This document shows, piece after piece, positions 44,460 to 56,043 of a DNA stretch of 64,000 bases (position 1 is its first letter; the number at the start of each line of letters is the position of its first letter). Position numbers and translations under genes: made by a program. The notes beneath the pieces are model-generated. The model was not told the origin of the DNA. It saw only the letters and a list, made by a program, of their open reading frames with translations, and searched no databases. Source of the DNA: Helianthus annuus (Eukaryota; Streptophyta; Magnoliopsida; Asterales; Asteraceae); the NCBI RefSeq assembly GCF_002127325.2, contig NC_035433.2, positions 83,332,079 through 83,396,078 of the forward strand. The letters run 5' to 3'.

Positions 44460-46960
44460 AAAAGGATCATTAATGGCCTTTAGGGTTTTGACCGAGTCCG
44501 TTACCCTTTTAACAGGGGATCAAAATGTCCCAGCTGTCTTTGGCATATAGATGATTTTAGATAGCTCGAAGGCTTGCCATAATGGCTTTCTAAAATATGA
44601 AACATTAGTCTGTCAGGAAGGACATAAATAATCATATGGCACGAAGGCCTTGTTGCATAGGACGTTATAAGATATGGCAACAAATGCCTGTCATAGAGGA
44701 CATTAATTTATAATCCGCAATCTTATTAGATTAGGGGTTTTAAGATTTGAATCTAGTTCTTCACCATTGAACAGGGAGTCATAGGCTACCATTGTCATCG
44801 TCTTGAAAGGCGATTTATTTTGGCACATAGGCAAATCCTAGGACATCATTAATGGATGTTTACAGATATACATATATGTATATATATAATTATCATCATT
44901 GAGTATGTCAGTCATGATCTTATCGATCTCATAGACTTTAAGGCTTGGGCATTGCCCATCACCTTCGACGATGTACCCCAATGGTCATATCTGACAATGT
45001 CTCTAATGGACAATATAATATATAACCCGTGGGTGATATAGATCTTATCGGTGATTCAGGATAACACCACGAAGGGTAGTACAATAAACACACTTATATA
45101 TAGGAAGTACCAGCAGCGTATCCACCATGTGTTTATTGTATTACTCTAGTTTCGTTATCTAAATCACCGTCAAGATGCATATAATCATAACCATTGAGTC
45201 AGAAAGTACTTCTTGAAATCTCCTTATGAAGATAGGAAGGCCCAAGACTGTACTTCAAATATCCTATAAAATAATATGATCATCGTATCAGATGATATTA
45301 TTCATGATCGCACTGATCATATAGACTGTTAGGGTTGGGTATAACCCACCACTTTGAACAGGGGATCATAAAGACCACCACTAGCTTTGTCCTATCTCAA
45401 ATAGAACAAAATATAGCCCGTAGGCTTTTCATCACTAGGGATGTTAATATTATGGTGACCATACTGATGATACTGGTCAGGATCGCATTGATCATATAGA
45501 CTATGGGATTTGAGCATAGCTCACCCCCTTGGGCAAAGAATTATAAAAGATTACAATTGCCTTGTCACTATTGGACAATATATTATATCCCGTAGGCAAA
45601 ATATCACTAAGGGATGTTAAATAACATGATCATCATATTAGATGATATTAGTCATGATCGCATTGATCTTATAGACTATTATGTTTGGACCTAGTCCAAT
45701 ATTTTTAGACAGGGAGTCGTAGACCACAACCGTCGTGTTGTCTTATTGGACAACAAGTTTAGCCCGTAGGCACTTCATCACTAACGGATGTTTATAATAT
45801 GATCATCTTATAGGATGACATAAGCCATGATTCCTAATTGCTAGGCTAGACAAGAGAATTGGAAGAATCCAATATAAGGATGACTGTTGTGATTTTTCGG
45901 ATCACATTTGTCAAGAGTGCTAACACGTTCTTAGGTGTTAACAAGGATCTGAATCCCTTGAGTAGATTTCACCATCTTGGCCACGTAGGCTAGGTCTCAC
46001 CTTTAAGATTCTTTTTAAAATGCATACTGACAGGGAAGGAAAGATATTTATTTTATTCGGGATTTTTGTCATAAACCCTAATTTATAAGTTAATAATAGC
46101 ACAAATGGCCTAGTCGCGTAGACAAGTTAGATTTTTAAGCCATGATTTCAGAGAATCGTGGCATTAAGGTTTGAATCAAAGTTCATTACCTTTTCCTGAC
46201 AGGGAGCTGTAGGCTACCACTGCCTTTAGTCTTATATGACATTAATTATAGCCCGTAGGCACTTCCCTTATAAGGGATGTTTATTACGGGATTGCCCTTT
46301 AGGGACATTCATTAATCATGGTAAGCAGAGACCATATTTGGTTAATTTATCAATCATATTTAAGATTTCTATAATAATTTATCCTAATTATAAAACAATA
46401 ACAGTTTTATTTGTGGCACAAAAGGCCTAGTCACATGGACAATTTAATTTATAAGTTATGATTTCAGAGAATCAAAACATGAAGGTTTGAACCTAGTTCA
46501 TTACCTTTCTCTGACAGGGAGTCATCGCTACCACTGTCTTTTGGCTCTATGGAAATAAGCAGGGCCCGTAGGCACTATATTACCACGTATGGTAAAAATA
46601 TGATCATCTTAATTGATGACCTAAACCCATGATTCAGAGATCATAAGATTAGGTTAGGAATCTTTAGAAAGATCCTTTTATATAAAAGTGACGTGTGTGA
46701 TTTTAATGGATCATGTCTGCCAGGAGTGTTAACATGTTTTCAGATGTTAACAGGGATAAGAATCTTTTAAACAGGTCTTACCATCTTGGCCCGGTCTTAT
46801 AATTGACCCGAAGGCTAGGTTTCACTCTTAAGATTCTTAGTTTATAATTAACGCAGAACAAATTTTAAATTGAAATGTTAATAAGGATCTGAATCTAAAT
46901 TGAGGAACTGCCATCTTGGCCGGGTCTTAATATGACGCGAGGCTAGGTCTTGTCCTTTTA
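44460..46960. repeat. Degenerate ~200-330 bp tandem repeat
   Basis: Recurring blocks share ACAGGGAGTCRTAGGCTACCA, a variable middle with TATTGGACAA, TAGCCCGTAGGCACTTCATC and ACTAAGGGATGTT, then ATGATCATCTTA and CATGATT. I see at least seven copies with large divergence. Two end blocks share AGGATCTGAATC and CATCTTGGCC. No coding capacity seen. It may be the noncoding leader or spacer of the decayed gypsy element. Confidence 0.6.
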
Positions 46961-47158
46961 GATTTTGCCATTTTATTATAATGGTAGATCTTGCAAAAGG
47001 AATGTTATTTTAATTTATTTCATATATTATATTCATATATATTGAATAAATGAAATTTTGATAAAGCATTCCAATGATTCTAAAGATACTGAATTGCCCA
47101 AAAAGGGACTTAAAAGAAATGATGTTGTCCTCAAAGAGACTGAAAGATAAAAATGTCC

Positions 47159-48350
47159 TTACAAGGCATGGGATTCCCGGGGGTTGGGAATGGGATTGAA
47201 TGATTACTTGTACTTTTATCGTTACTGGAATACGTACCACTGACCTCGTTAGGGGAAGGTCACTTATATACAGCTAGGCTAGTAACACATGGGAAGCCCC
47301 CACTAATCTTCGCACACATGCCTGGAATGGCCGCGATACGAATACTAATCTTCGCAAACATTCCTGGAGGGCCGCGATACAAATATAACTAGTCTAGAAT
47401 ACCTGGGGAACCCCCACTAATCTTCGCAAACATGCCTGGAGGGTCGCGATACAAATAAATACGATACATGGTTTACAAAACGAACATGTGAATTACGAAA
47501 CGAATACTATAACTAAACAACTAGCTGTTGTCACACCCCTAATTTCCACGTGTCACCGGTGGGCCCGGTGGGGAGTATAGTGACGTAGTTGGCATCATCA
47601 TAGACAAACAACACAATATAAATAAATGCACAGCGGAAGCAAAGATAGATTCATTCCAACTTTAATAGTGTGTAATATCAAATATCACTAATAGTTGAAA
47701 CGGATCCACAGGCGGATCAATATAAAATAAGATATTGTTCAACAGATTTATTGTCATCCAAGCTTGCGAGACTTATTGTGGACGCTCTAGAAGACAGCCA
47801 GCCTATTTCGTGTAGTACCTGCACTTAACCTTTTGGGAAAATACGTCAGTTTACACTGGTAAATACAATTTAACTGACTCATTTTGAAAAAGGTTGAAAA
47901 TTGATTTAAATGCACATGGCATAAAAATATTTTTATAACTTGGAATAATTATGCAATATAATCTTGTAAGGGATTTACATGTTACTTATGCGTTCAGTAG
48001 CCCGATCCGTAGACCGGGTTAAAGATTAATAGACACACCACAATATAGAGTTATACACTGACGGGTGTACGCCTACACCCCATGCTCAGGTCGTGGCCAT
48101 CGCGTAAGACGATGCCAAGGATATCCGGGACATGGCCATTAACCCCCAAAGGCTTTAAGCAATAAAACACATTCAAAACAAGGCATCTCAATAAATTTAA
48201 CCTCTATTCGATTAAAGAATTCGATGCCGGACCAAGCGGTATTTTATATACCATATCCCAAGCCCGTATAGGGAAAATAAGTTAAAAGTATTTACCTTGG
48301 TAAGTATAAATCACAACTAGCGAGTGAAGGTAGCTTTTACTGGTTCTTCT
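47159..48350. repeat. Duplicated LTR junction, copy 2
   Basis: Copy of 37190-38379, with the minus-strand LTR starting at 47529 and cut at 48350 by the insertion of E1. The sequence left of 47159 does not match copy 1, so the duplication boundary is there. Confidence 0.88.
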
Positions 48351-49088
48351 TGTTATGGGTGAAATTCTGAGCCTATATCCTGGAAAATATCTTGATATAT
48401 ATCTTGTTTATTGTATCTGTTTACATCCGGGATGCTGACTCAGGATATTGGTAACATCCTGAATGGTATCCTCAGGATCACTAACGGAATTAAATGCAGG
48501 TACGTGGGTTAGAAGCTAGCAACGTTCATGAAGACTTTTTCTACTGAAGACTCGGTCCAAGTCGTTCACAAGAAGCCGTTGAAGCCGCATTACTCGGTCT
48601 ACAACATTCACATTGGAATATTCGGAGCATCCCATGTTTATAGGAATTTTAGTTTGTAATTCGTTAATATAAATAGTGGGTATATCAGATCAACTAGGAC
48701 ATCACAATCACACTCCCTACACACTCAACACTTGCTCTCTCGCAACTTTCACAAAATTCATTGTAACACTTAGCGATCTGATCTATATCCTGCACTGTAT
48801 CCTGAAGTTTAAAGCAATAAGAAGAACTAGGCAGCTGCGATTGTCAGCTCCCGAGGTTTTATGTCGGCGATCTAGATTGATCAAGGGCTTTCCTCGTACA
48901 TCTCGTGTCATTTACTTTACTTTATTGCTCATTGTTTGATCGTAGATACAGCTCAATATCCTGAGCCGTATCCTGAACACTGTTTTCCCAAAGAACCTAA
49001 CAAGCATATTTTCAACACACTTTTCAGCACACTACCTCACTTAACTAATTTGATCACTAAATTGCTTCGGTAATTTTTGACCAAAACA
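48351..49088 (+). mobile_element. E1 5' LTR (Tat-type gypsy)
   Basis: Starts TGTTATGGGTGAAATTC and ends GACCAAAACA, 738 bp. TATA box TATAAATA at 48668-48675. Inserted into the minus-strand chromovirus LTR copy. The 3' LTR is outside the window. Confidence 0.85.
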
Positions 49089-49091
49089 ATT

Positions 49092-49109
49092 TGGCGCCCA
49101 CCGTGGGGC
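49092..49109 (+). other. E1 primer binding site
   Basis: TGGCGCCCACCGTGGGGC, 3 nt after the LTR. Begins with TGG, as expected for pairing to a tRNA 3' CCA. The same site follows the LTRs of E2, E3 and E4. The tRNA is not identified here. Confidence 0.8.
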
Positions 49110-49192
49110 AAGTGGTGCTCTCTTTACTAAAAATCTTTGTGAAATCGTTAATCGGTTTTCTGTTTTCAAAACTTTTTGCCACATTGTTTACA

Positions 49193-51469
49193 ATGGCCTC
49201 AAGATCAAACATGAGCTCTTCTACTATGTCTGCTACAACTTCTGCAACAGTTGGTTCGGTGCTTCCACCGCCTCCTCCAAGGATGCCAGCCTCTACACAA
49301 TCTCAAGATGTTATCCCTACCCGGAGTGTCCAGGGATCTGCTCCTGTTTTAGCTTCTAACGATGAAATTCTAACCTTGTTTGGAAGTGTGCTGGAACAAA
49401 TGAGGCAGCAACAGGAAACAAACCAAATGCTTTTAAGGGAAATACAACTCCTGAAGTCTGGCTCAAGCAGATCTGCTGAGGATAATGTCACTCCATTACA
49501 TCCCAGAGTGTTGAATTTTAGTTCAGCTGTGTATGCTGAGGATAACAGGGGGAATATCATGCCCAGCCTTCCTCAGAATCATACTCCTGAAATGCCCTCC
49601 TCGGTCAGGATATCGACTGTGAGGAGCTCAGGATATGCTTCAGGATATGGGCAAAATCCTCTAACGGGTAACATATCAAATAATAATAATGCTATTACCG
49701 CTAACAGTGTTGGATCTTTGCAGGATACAACTGTAGCGTCAGAATTATCCATGGAACTTCAGAAATTAAAGGATATGATATCCAGTGTACCTGGGGTGGT
49801 GCAGCCAATTCCTGAAGTGTCCCAGGATAGCCACAGGGTATCTCGGTTCGTGCATCCTATATGTGATGCTGAAATCCCAAAAAGATTTCAGACTCCGAAC
49901 ATGAAACTCTACGACGGAACCACGGATCCTGAAGAGCATATTGCCCAGTATAGGGAAAGGATGGAGATCAACCCTATCCCTCCGGATCTCAAGGAAGCCT
50001 GCTTGTGCAAGGGTTTTGGTTCAACCTTGACAGGATCGGCTTTGAAATGGCTCCTAAATGTTCCTCCACATTCGATTACATCTTTTGCTCACTTAGTAAA
50101 TTTATTTAATAGTCAATTTTCTTGTAGTAGAAGCTTTGAAAAATTAACAAGTGATCTCTACAGGATAACACAAGGACCTCAGGAATCCCTTAGGGATTAT
50201 GTGAACAAGTTCAGCCGGGAATCGCTAGACATTCCTCATCTTGATGTTGCAACGGCTGTGCAAGCTTTCAAGATGGGGCTGCAAAAGGATTCTCAATTCT
50301 ATCAAGACCTTGTAATGAACCCATGCAGGAACCTGGATGAAGCCCGGAACAGGGCTCTAAGATATATTCGGTTAGAGGATGACAGAAAAATGCAAGAAAA
50401 GATGAATGCATCCTCGACATATGAATCGACTAACAGGAAATCAGAATCCTCATATAGACCATATCGCTCTAGGCCATATGGCAGAAATGATAACAAGAGA
50501 GTGAATGCTGTTGAAGACGAGGATCCTGAAGAATATCCTGAATTATCTGAATATTGTTTTTCTGTTAATATACCTGAACTAATGTATGCTATGCAGGGTT
50601 TGGGAGATAAAGCCAGGTGGCCTCGGAAGAATCAACAAAAAGCAGATTGGAAAGACAAGTCAAAATGGTGTGCTTTCCATGAAGATTTTGGACATATGAC
50701 TGAGGACTGCATCGCTCTGAGGAAAGAAATCAGTTACCTTCTAAGCAAGGGATATTTGAAAGATCTCTTAGGGAAGAAGAAGAATAAGGGTCAGGATACT
50801 GAGAAGGATCCTGAGCGAGCGGCATCACCTCCCGCCGATGCCAAGATAATCAACTTCATTTCAGGAGGATCCGACATTTGCGGAACTTCGTATTCGGCGG
50901 CCAAGAGACATGCAAAGGAAGCTAAGGCCGAAAGGGGAGACAAACCTATCAGGATGACTACGCTCACAACTGACAAAGTGATCACTTTTGATGCAGATGA
51001 TAGGGATACTGTCCAGGATCCTCACCATGATGCTCTGGTAATAACATTATATGTGGCTAACCACTTTGTACGCAGGATACTGGTTGATAATGGCAGCTCC
51101 GTCAACATCATACAACTGGAGACTCTGAAGAGGATGAATGTGTCTCCGATGGATATCACTTCGAAGTCTACTGTGCTCGTTGGTTTCAGTGGAGAAGCTA
51201 GGAACACAGTGGGAGAGATAAGGCTGCCAGTATATGTTGAAGGAGTCAACAAGATGCAACGATTTTGTGTGATGGATTCTCTATCATGCTATAACATCAT
51301 CCTAGGAAGACCTTGGATCCACGATATGAAGGCCGTTCCATCAACGTATCACCAATGCATCAAGATCCCTACCCCTTGGGGGGTTGTCAAGATCGACAGT
51401 GATCAGCAGGAGGCGAAAGAATGCTACTCATCCTCGATGAAATCCTCAACCAAACCTAGTGCAGCATAG
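49193..51469 (+). CDS. E1 Gag-protease polyprotein
   Basis: Intact frame of 758 residues from the ATG at 49193; the open frame extends upstream into the primer binding site without an ATG. The first ~220 residues are low-complexity. LYDGTTDPEEHIAQYRERME (about residue 240) starts the retrotransposon Gag core, which runs through LTGSALKWLL, YRITQGPQESLRDYV and LVMNPCRNLDEARNRAL. KWCAFHEDFGHMTEDC (about 490) is a zinc-knuckle-like Cys/His cluster. ILVDNGSSVNII (about 630) is the aspartic protease site in Tat-lineage form, followed by GRPWIHDMKAVPSTYHQ. It ends in TAG with CAATTA after it, in frame with pol. The divergence from E2-E4 marks a separate subfamily. Confidence 0.9.
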   Translation: MASRSNMSSSTMSATTSATVGSVLPPPPPRMPASTQSQDVIPTRSVQGSAPVLASNDEILTLFGSVLEQMRQQQETNQMLLREIQLLKSGSSRSAEDNVTPLHPRVLNFSSAVYAEDNRGNIMPSLPQNHTPEMPSSVRISTVRSSGYASGYGQNPLTGNISNNNNAITANSVGSLQDTTVASELSMELQKLKDMISSVPGVVQPIPEVSQDSHRVSRFVHPICDAEIPKRFQTPNMKLYDGTTDPEEHIAQYRERMEINPIPPDLKEACLCKGFGSTLTGSALKWLLNVPPHSITSFAHLVNLFNSQFSCSRSFEKLTSDLYRITQGPQESLRDYVNKFSRESLDIPHLDVATAVQAFKMGLQKDSQFYQDLVMNPCRNLDEARNRALRYIRLEDDRKMQEKMNASSTYESTNRKSESSYRPYRSRPYGRNDNKRVNAVEDEDPEEYPELSEYCFSVNIPELMYAMQGLGDKARWPRKNQQKADWKDKSKWCAFHEDFGHMTEDCIALRKEISYLLSKGYLKDLLGKKKNKGQDTEKDPERAASPPADAKIINFISGGSDICGTSYSAAKRHAKEAKAERGDKPIRMTTLTTDKVITFDADDRDTVQDPHHDALVITLYVANHFVRRILVDNGSSVNIIQLETLKRMNVSPMDITSKSTVLVGFSGEARNTVGEIRLPVYVEGVNKMQRFCVMDSLSCYNIILGRPWIHDMKAVPSTYHQCIKIPTPWGVVKIDSDQQEAKECYSSSMKSSTKPSAA

Positions 51470-51475
51470 CAATTA
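51467..51475 (+). promoter_or_regulatory. Readthrough-type stop context, E1
   Basis: TAG CAA TTA: the leaky-stop consensus UAG-CARYYA. The pol frame continues in the same phase. Conserved in the diverged elements E3 and E4. Confidence 0.7.
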
Positions 51476-52483
51476 AAGACGCGGGCCCAGGATATCGTGG
51501 AGGATACGGAGCAGGATGTGAAGAAAATTGTCCTGGACTAGGATAATCCCGATATTTCGGTGCTCGTGGGAACCAATATCCCTCAGGATATCGAAGAATA
51601 ATTAATTAACTTTTTGAAATGCAGGATGTCAACGTTTGCATGGAAGCATGAAGATATGACAGGTATATCTAAAGACATTATTACTCACAAGCTTGGAATT
51701 GACAGGTCATTCAAGCCTATACAACAAAAGAGAAGAAAATTCGCCCCTGAGCGGAATGCAATTATCCAAGAGGAAGTTGAGAGATTATTGAAGTCCAGGA
51801 TGATCAGAGAAGTTAAGTTCCCGAGGTGGCTAGCAAACGTGGTTGTAGTACAGAAGAAAAATGGGAAATGGAGAGTTTGTGTAGACTACACAGACTTGAA
51901 CAAAGCTTGTCCTAAAGACCCATTTCCTCTCCCACACATTGATGCAATGGTAGATGCCACTGCCGGGCATGAAATGCTGACCTTCATGGACGCATCCTCA
52001 GGATTTCAACAGATCCAAATGGAGCCTTCTGACCAGGAGGATACTGCCTTTATGACACCAACAGGTATTTATTGTTATACAGCTATGCCTTTTGGTTTGA
52101 AAAATGCAGGTGCAACATACCAAAGATTGGTAAACATGATGTTCAAAGACAAACTGGGGGACACCATGGAGGTGTACATTGACGATATGGTGGTAAAATC
52201 AAAGAAAGCTCAGGATCACCTCCAGGATATTAAGGAAGCATTTGATATCCTGGACAAGTATAACATGAAGCTGAACCCTGCAAAGTGCCATTTTGGAGTG
52301 GGGGCAGGAAAATTTCTAGGATATATGGTAACCAAAAGAGGAATAGAAGCAAGCCCAGAGCAGATCAAAGCTATCCTGGATATAAAATCATCCTCAAGTA
52401 TGAAGGACGTACAAAGATTGACAGGCCGAGTAGCAGCTTTAAACAGGTTTATCTCAAGATCCTCAGAAAAATGCAAAGACTTT
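51470..52483 (+). pseudogene. E1 reverse transcriptase, decayed and truncated
   Basis: Pol continues in the Gag frame. Two further stops (51539-51541 and 51599-51601) break the leader that precedes STFAWKHEDMTGI, so E1 pol is dead. From 51614 the reverse transcriptase is open: KWRVCVDYTDLNKACPKDPF, FMDASSGFQQIQM, AMPFGLKNAGATYQRLV, YIDDMVVKSK (the catalytic YxDD box) and GKFLGYMVTKRGIEASPEQI. It stops at EKCKDF, where the LTR of E2 is inserted. RNase H and integrase would lie beyond the nested elements. Confidence 0.88.
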
Positions 52484-53201
52484 TGTTAGGGCTGGATTTT
52501 TACAATACATGATCCTCACATGTGATCCTAACCAGTGATCCTTACTTCTTTGGCAGATAGTGATCCTCAGCAAACTCCCAGGATCAGGATCACGGACCAT
52601 CATAGGATCCTCATGCTAACAGTTGCTTTCGTTGAATTTAATGTTGTTTTGCAGGAATGACTAGCAGGATCCGCTCTTAGCATCACAATTAAAGGACACG
52701 TCTTCACAACTATGGCATGTGCTTAATCGGAGATGGACGTTGTGAAGGATATGGAAACTTGGCATGATTTAAGGGCGATAATTTAGGCTAAATTTACTTT
52801 TATTTCTAAAGGGGTAATGAGCTGATTATTAGTCTTTTTACCTAAAATAGGTCACCTACACTTGTATATATAACACTCTTCCTCATTCGGAAGAACACAC
52901 AACACAATTCTCACACGCTTAGACACTCGAAACCATAGTGATCCTTGTACTCAGCTCATTATCATCCGAAGTTGTAACTATATTTTTCTTATATTGAAGT
53001 TGGTGATCGGTAGTTGCCATCACCCGAGGTTTTTTATGCCGGAGATCATACATTGATCAAGGGCTTTTTCCTCGTATAAATCATTGTGTCTTTGCATATT
53101 TCTCATAAAAGTGATCCTTTACTTTTATAATTAACCAAGCATCATACCCCGTTTACATAAAGTTTGGTTGCATTATCCTTGTGTGATTTTTGACCAAAAC
53201 A
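52484..53201 (+). mobile_element. E2 5' LTR
   Basis: Starts TGTTAGGGCTGG and ends GACCAAAACA, 718 bp, inserted into E1's reverse transcriptase after ACTTT. TATA at 52865-52873. The first ~140 bp hold about nine TGATCCT/AGGATCA words. PBS TGGCGCCC at 53205. Confidence 0.88.
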
Positions 53202-53278
53202 GTTTGGCGCCCACCGTGGGGCAATTGGTGCTTCATTCATAAGAAAACCTTTTGTTCGAAATCATTTCAAAGAATTAC

Positions 53279-55237
53279 ATGGCTTCATTATTGAAAAACA
53301 TGTCCCCGGCAATGTCTGCAGTCACCTCGTCCCAGAACATTCTGCCTCCACCACCGGCAGGATCCCAGAAGAATGCTGAGAAGAGACAAACTCCTACTAA
53401 TTCTAAAACTCCATCTCCTTCTGCTATGAATTCTTATATTCCCAGTACTAGTGATGTATTTACTTTGATTTTGCAAAGATGAAGGATCGTATGCAGCGGC
53501 AGGATGAAACTACTGAAAGGATCCTCAGGGAAATTGGAGATCTCAAAAGACAAAAGAAAACGGCAGAGGATCATTCCCCACTGATGCCCAAATCCTTGAG
53601 CTTCGATACTCCAATGATTACTTCTCAGCCATCAGGAATTCCAGACGTGCAAATTATGGGAGAATCAAGAGGATTGCACCTCGGATCGACAGCAATGACT
53701 CAGGCATCAGGCTCACACTTTCAGCCGGCAGGATCCTATCCCCAGCATATGGGATCCTTCATGAATTCGGGAGCCTATCCGGGAGCACAGCAGTTTCAAG
53801 GATCCTACTCTATTCCAGGATCATCACAGGTTCAAGGATCCTCCTTCGTTCCAGGATCATCCCAGATACCAGGATCCTTCCAAATACCAGGATCCTTCCA
53901 GATGCCAGGATCCCTAAAAAGTTTGCAAACAGGAAGTCTAGATGTCCATCAAGGGGACTTCATTCCAATGCAGACCATTGCTTCCATTGGTCCCTCCGTT
54001 ATCCCCGAATCCCAGCAATATGGATTCACTAACTTGAACTCAATGGGAGGTAACACTTTAAATAATCATCTTACTACTAACCATGGATTCATGCAGGATA
54101 CAGGTGTCAATCATGCTATGGCCAGAGAATTGCAGAAGCTAAAAGATACGATCTCAAGTGTTCCAGGGGTAGTCAAGCCTATCCCAGAGATTGCAGATGG
54201 AAGCCACAAGGTATCTCGCTTTGCACCACCAATTTGTGATGCAGAGGTACCCAAAAGGTTCCATATCCCTATTATGAAGCTGTATGATGGTACAACGGAT
54301 CCAGAGGAGCACATAGCACAATACAGGGAGAGGATGGAGATCAATCCTATCCCAGAAAAGCTGAAGGAAGCATGCCTTTGTAAATGATTTGGATCCACTC
54401 TTACTGGATCAGCTCTTAAGTGGCTGCTAAGTCATCCCCCTTACTCTATTACTTCATTTGCTAATTTAGTTAATTTATTCAATAACCAATTCTCTTGTAG
54501 TAGAAAAATTTGAAAGATTAACCAGTGATTTATACAGAGTAACTCAAAGTCATAATGAATCATTAAGGGATTACATAACTAAATTTAGTAAAGAATCCTT
54601 GGACATTCCCAACTTGGATATGGCTACGGCTGTTGAAGCCTTCAAAATGGGACTGCTTAAGGATTCATTATTCTATGATGATCTTGTTATGACACCATGC
54701 AGGAACCTAGATGAAGTAAGAACTCGGGCACTCAGGTTCATCCGGCTAGAGGATGACAAGAGGATCCAGGAGAGACAAGTAGGATCCTCAAAACAGGAGA
54801 AGCAAGGATCCTCCTTCAAGAACAACAAATTCAAATCCTACCATAGAAATGAGAACCAGAATGTGCATGCTGTTGACCAAGAAGGGGATGATGAAGATTA
54901 TCCTCCAATCTCAGAATATTGTTTTTCCGTTGATAATCAGGAACTAATCCTTGCAATGCAGAATCTAGGTGAAAAAGCTAGGTGGCCCAGGAAGAATGAT
55001 AAACCATCCGGGACTAAAGACAAGTCAAAATGGTGTGCATACCATGAGGATTTCGGGCATCTAACCGAAGAATGCATAGCTTTAAGAAAAGAGATTGGAT
55101 ATCTGTTAAGCAAGGGGCACCTAAAAGAACTGTTGGGAAGAAAAAAGCAAAGGACTCAGGATCCCTGAAAAGGGTCCAGCACCTCCGGCAAATGCACAAG
55201 TGATCAACTTTATTTCCGGAGGATCAGACATCTGTGG
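53279..55237 (+). pseudogene. E2 Gag-protease, broken
   Basis: ATG at 53279 (MASLLKNMS). Compared with E3/E4 it has a 2-nt insertion near 53477, a Gly-to-stop change at 54385-54387 after EACLCK, an extra base near 54505 at the SCSRKFE site, and a short deletion near 55168 after KKQRTQD. Gag core and zinc-knuckle-like KWCAYHEDFGHLTEEC are still readable. It ends at GGSDIC, where E3's LTR is inserted, so protease and pol are not contiguous. Confidence 0.88.
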
Positions 55238-55966
55238 TGTTAGGGCTGGATTTTTATTATACATGATCCTTACACGTGATCCTAACCAGTGATCCTTGTT
55301 TCTTTGGCAGACAGTGATCCTCAGGAGGACTTCAGGATCAGGATCATGGACCATTACAGGATCCTCATGCTAACAGTTACCTTCGTTTAATACAATGATA
55401 TTTTGCAGGAACATCTAGCAGGCTACGCTCTTAGCATCACAATCAAGGGACGCGTCTTCACAATTATAGCATGAGCTAAATCAGAGATAGACGTTGCAAA
55501 GGATATGGAAACTTAGCTTGATTTAAGGGCGGCAATTTAGGCTAGATTGTTTTTATTTCTAAAGGGGTAATGAGCTGATTATTAGTCTTTTTGCCTAAAA
55601 TAGGTCACCTACACTTGTATAAATACCACTCTTCCTCATTCGGAAGAAGACACACGACAACACACAACACAATTCTCACACGCTTAGACACTCGAAACTA
55701 TAGTGATCCTTGTACTCAGCTCATTACCATCCGAAGTTGTAACTATATTTTTCTTATATTGAAGTTGGTGATCGGTAGTTGCCATCACCCGAGGTTTTTT
55801 ATGCCGGAGATCATACATTGATCAAGGGCTTTTTCCTCGTATAAATCATTGTGTCTTTGCATATTTCTCATAAAAGTGATCCTTTACTTTTATAATTAAC
55901 CAAGCATCATACCCCGTTTACATAAAGTTTGGTTACATTATCCTTGTGTGATTTTTGACCAAAACA
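55238..55966 (+). mobile_element. E3 5' LTR
   Basis: TGTTAGGGCTGG to GACCAAAACA, 729 bp, close to the E2 LTR in sequence. TATAAATA at 55618-55625. Repeated TGATCC words in the first ~140 bp. PBS TGGCGCCC at 55970. Inserted in E2 after TGTGG. Confidence 0.88.
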
Positions 55967-56043
55967 GTTTGGCGCCCACCGTGGGGCAATTGGTGCTTCA
56001 TTCATAAGAAAACCTTTTGTTCGAAATCATTTCAAAGAATTAC

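Noticed and set aside
49091..49192. Upstream extension of the E1 Gag frame through the primer binding site
   Set aside because: It would start at a TTG in the primer binding site. The ATG at 49193 is the first plausible start; the same holds for E2-E4, where the ATG is 27 nt inside the open frame.
51539..51601. Further stops in E1 pol as additional readthrough sites
   Set aside because: TAG at 51539 is followed by GAT and TAA at 51599 by TTA ATT. Neither has the CARYYA context and E3/E4 have sense codons there. Simple decay.
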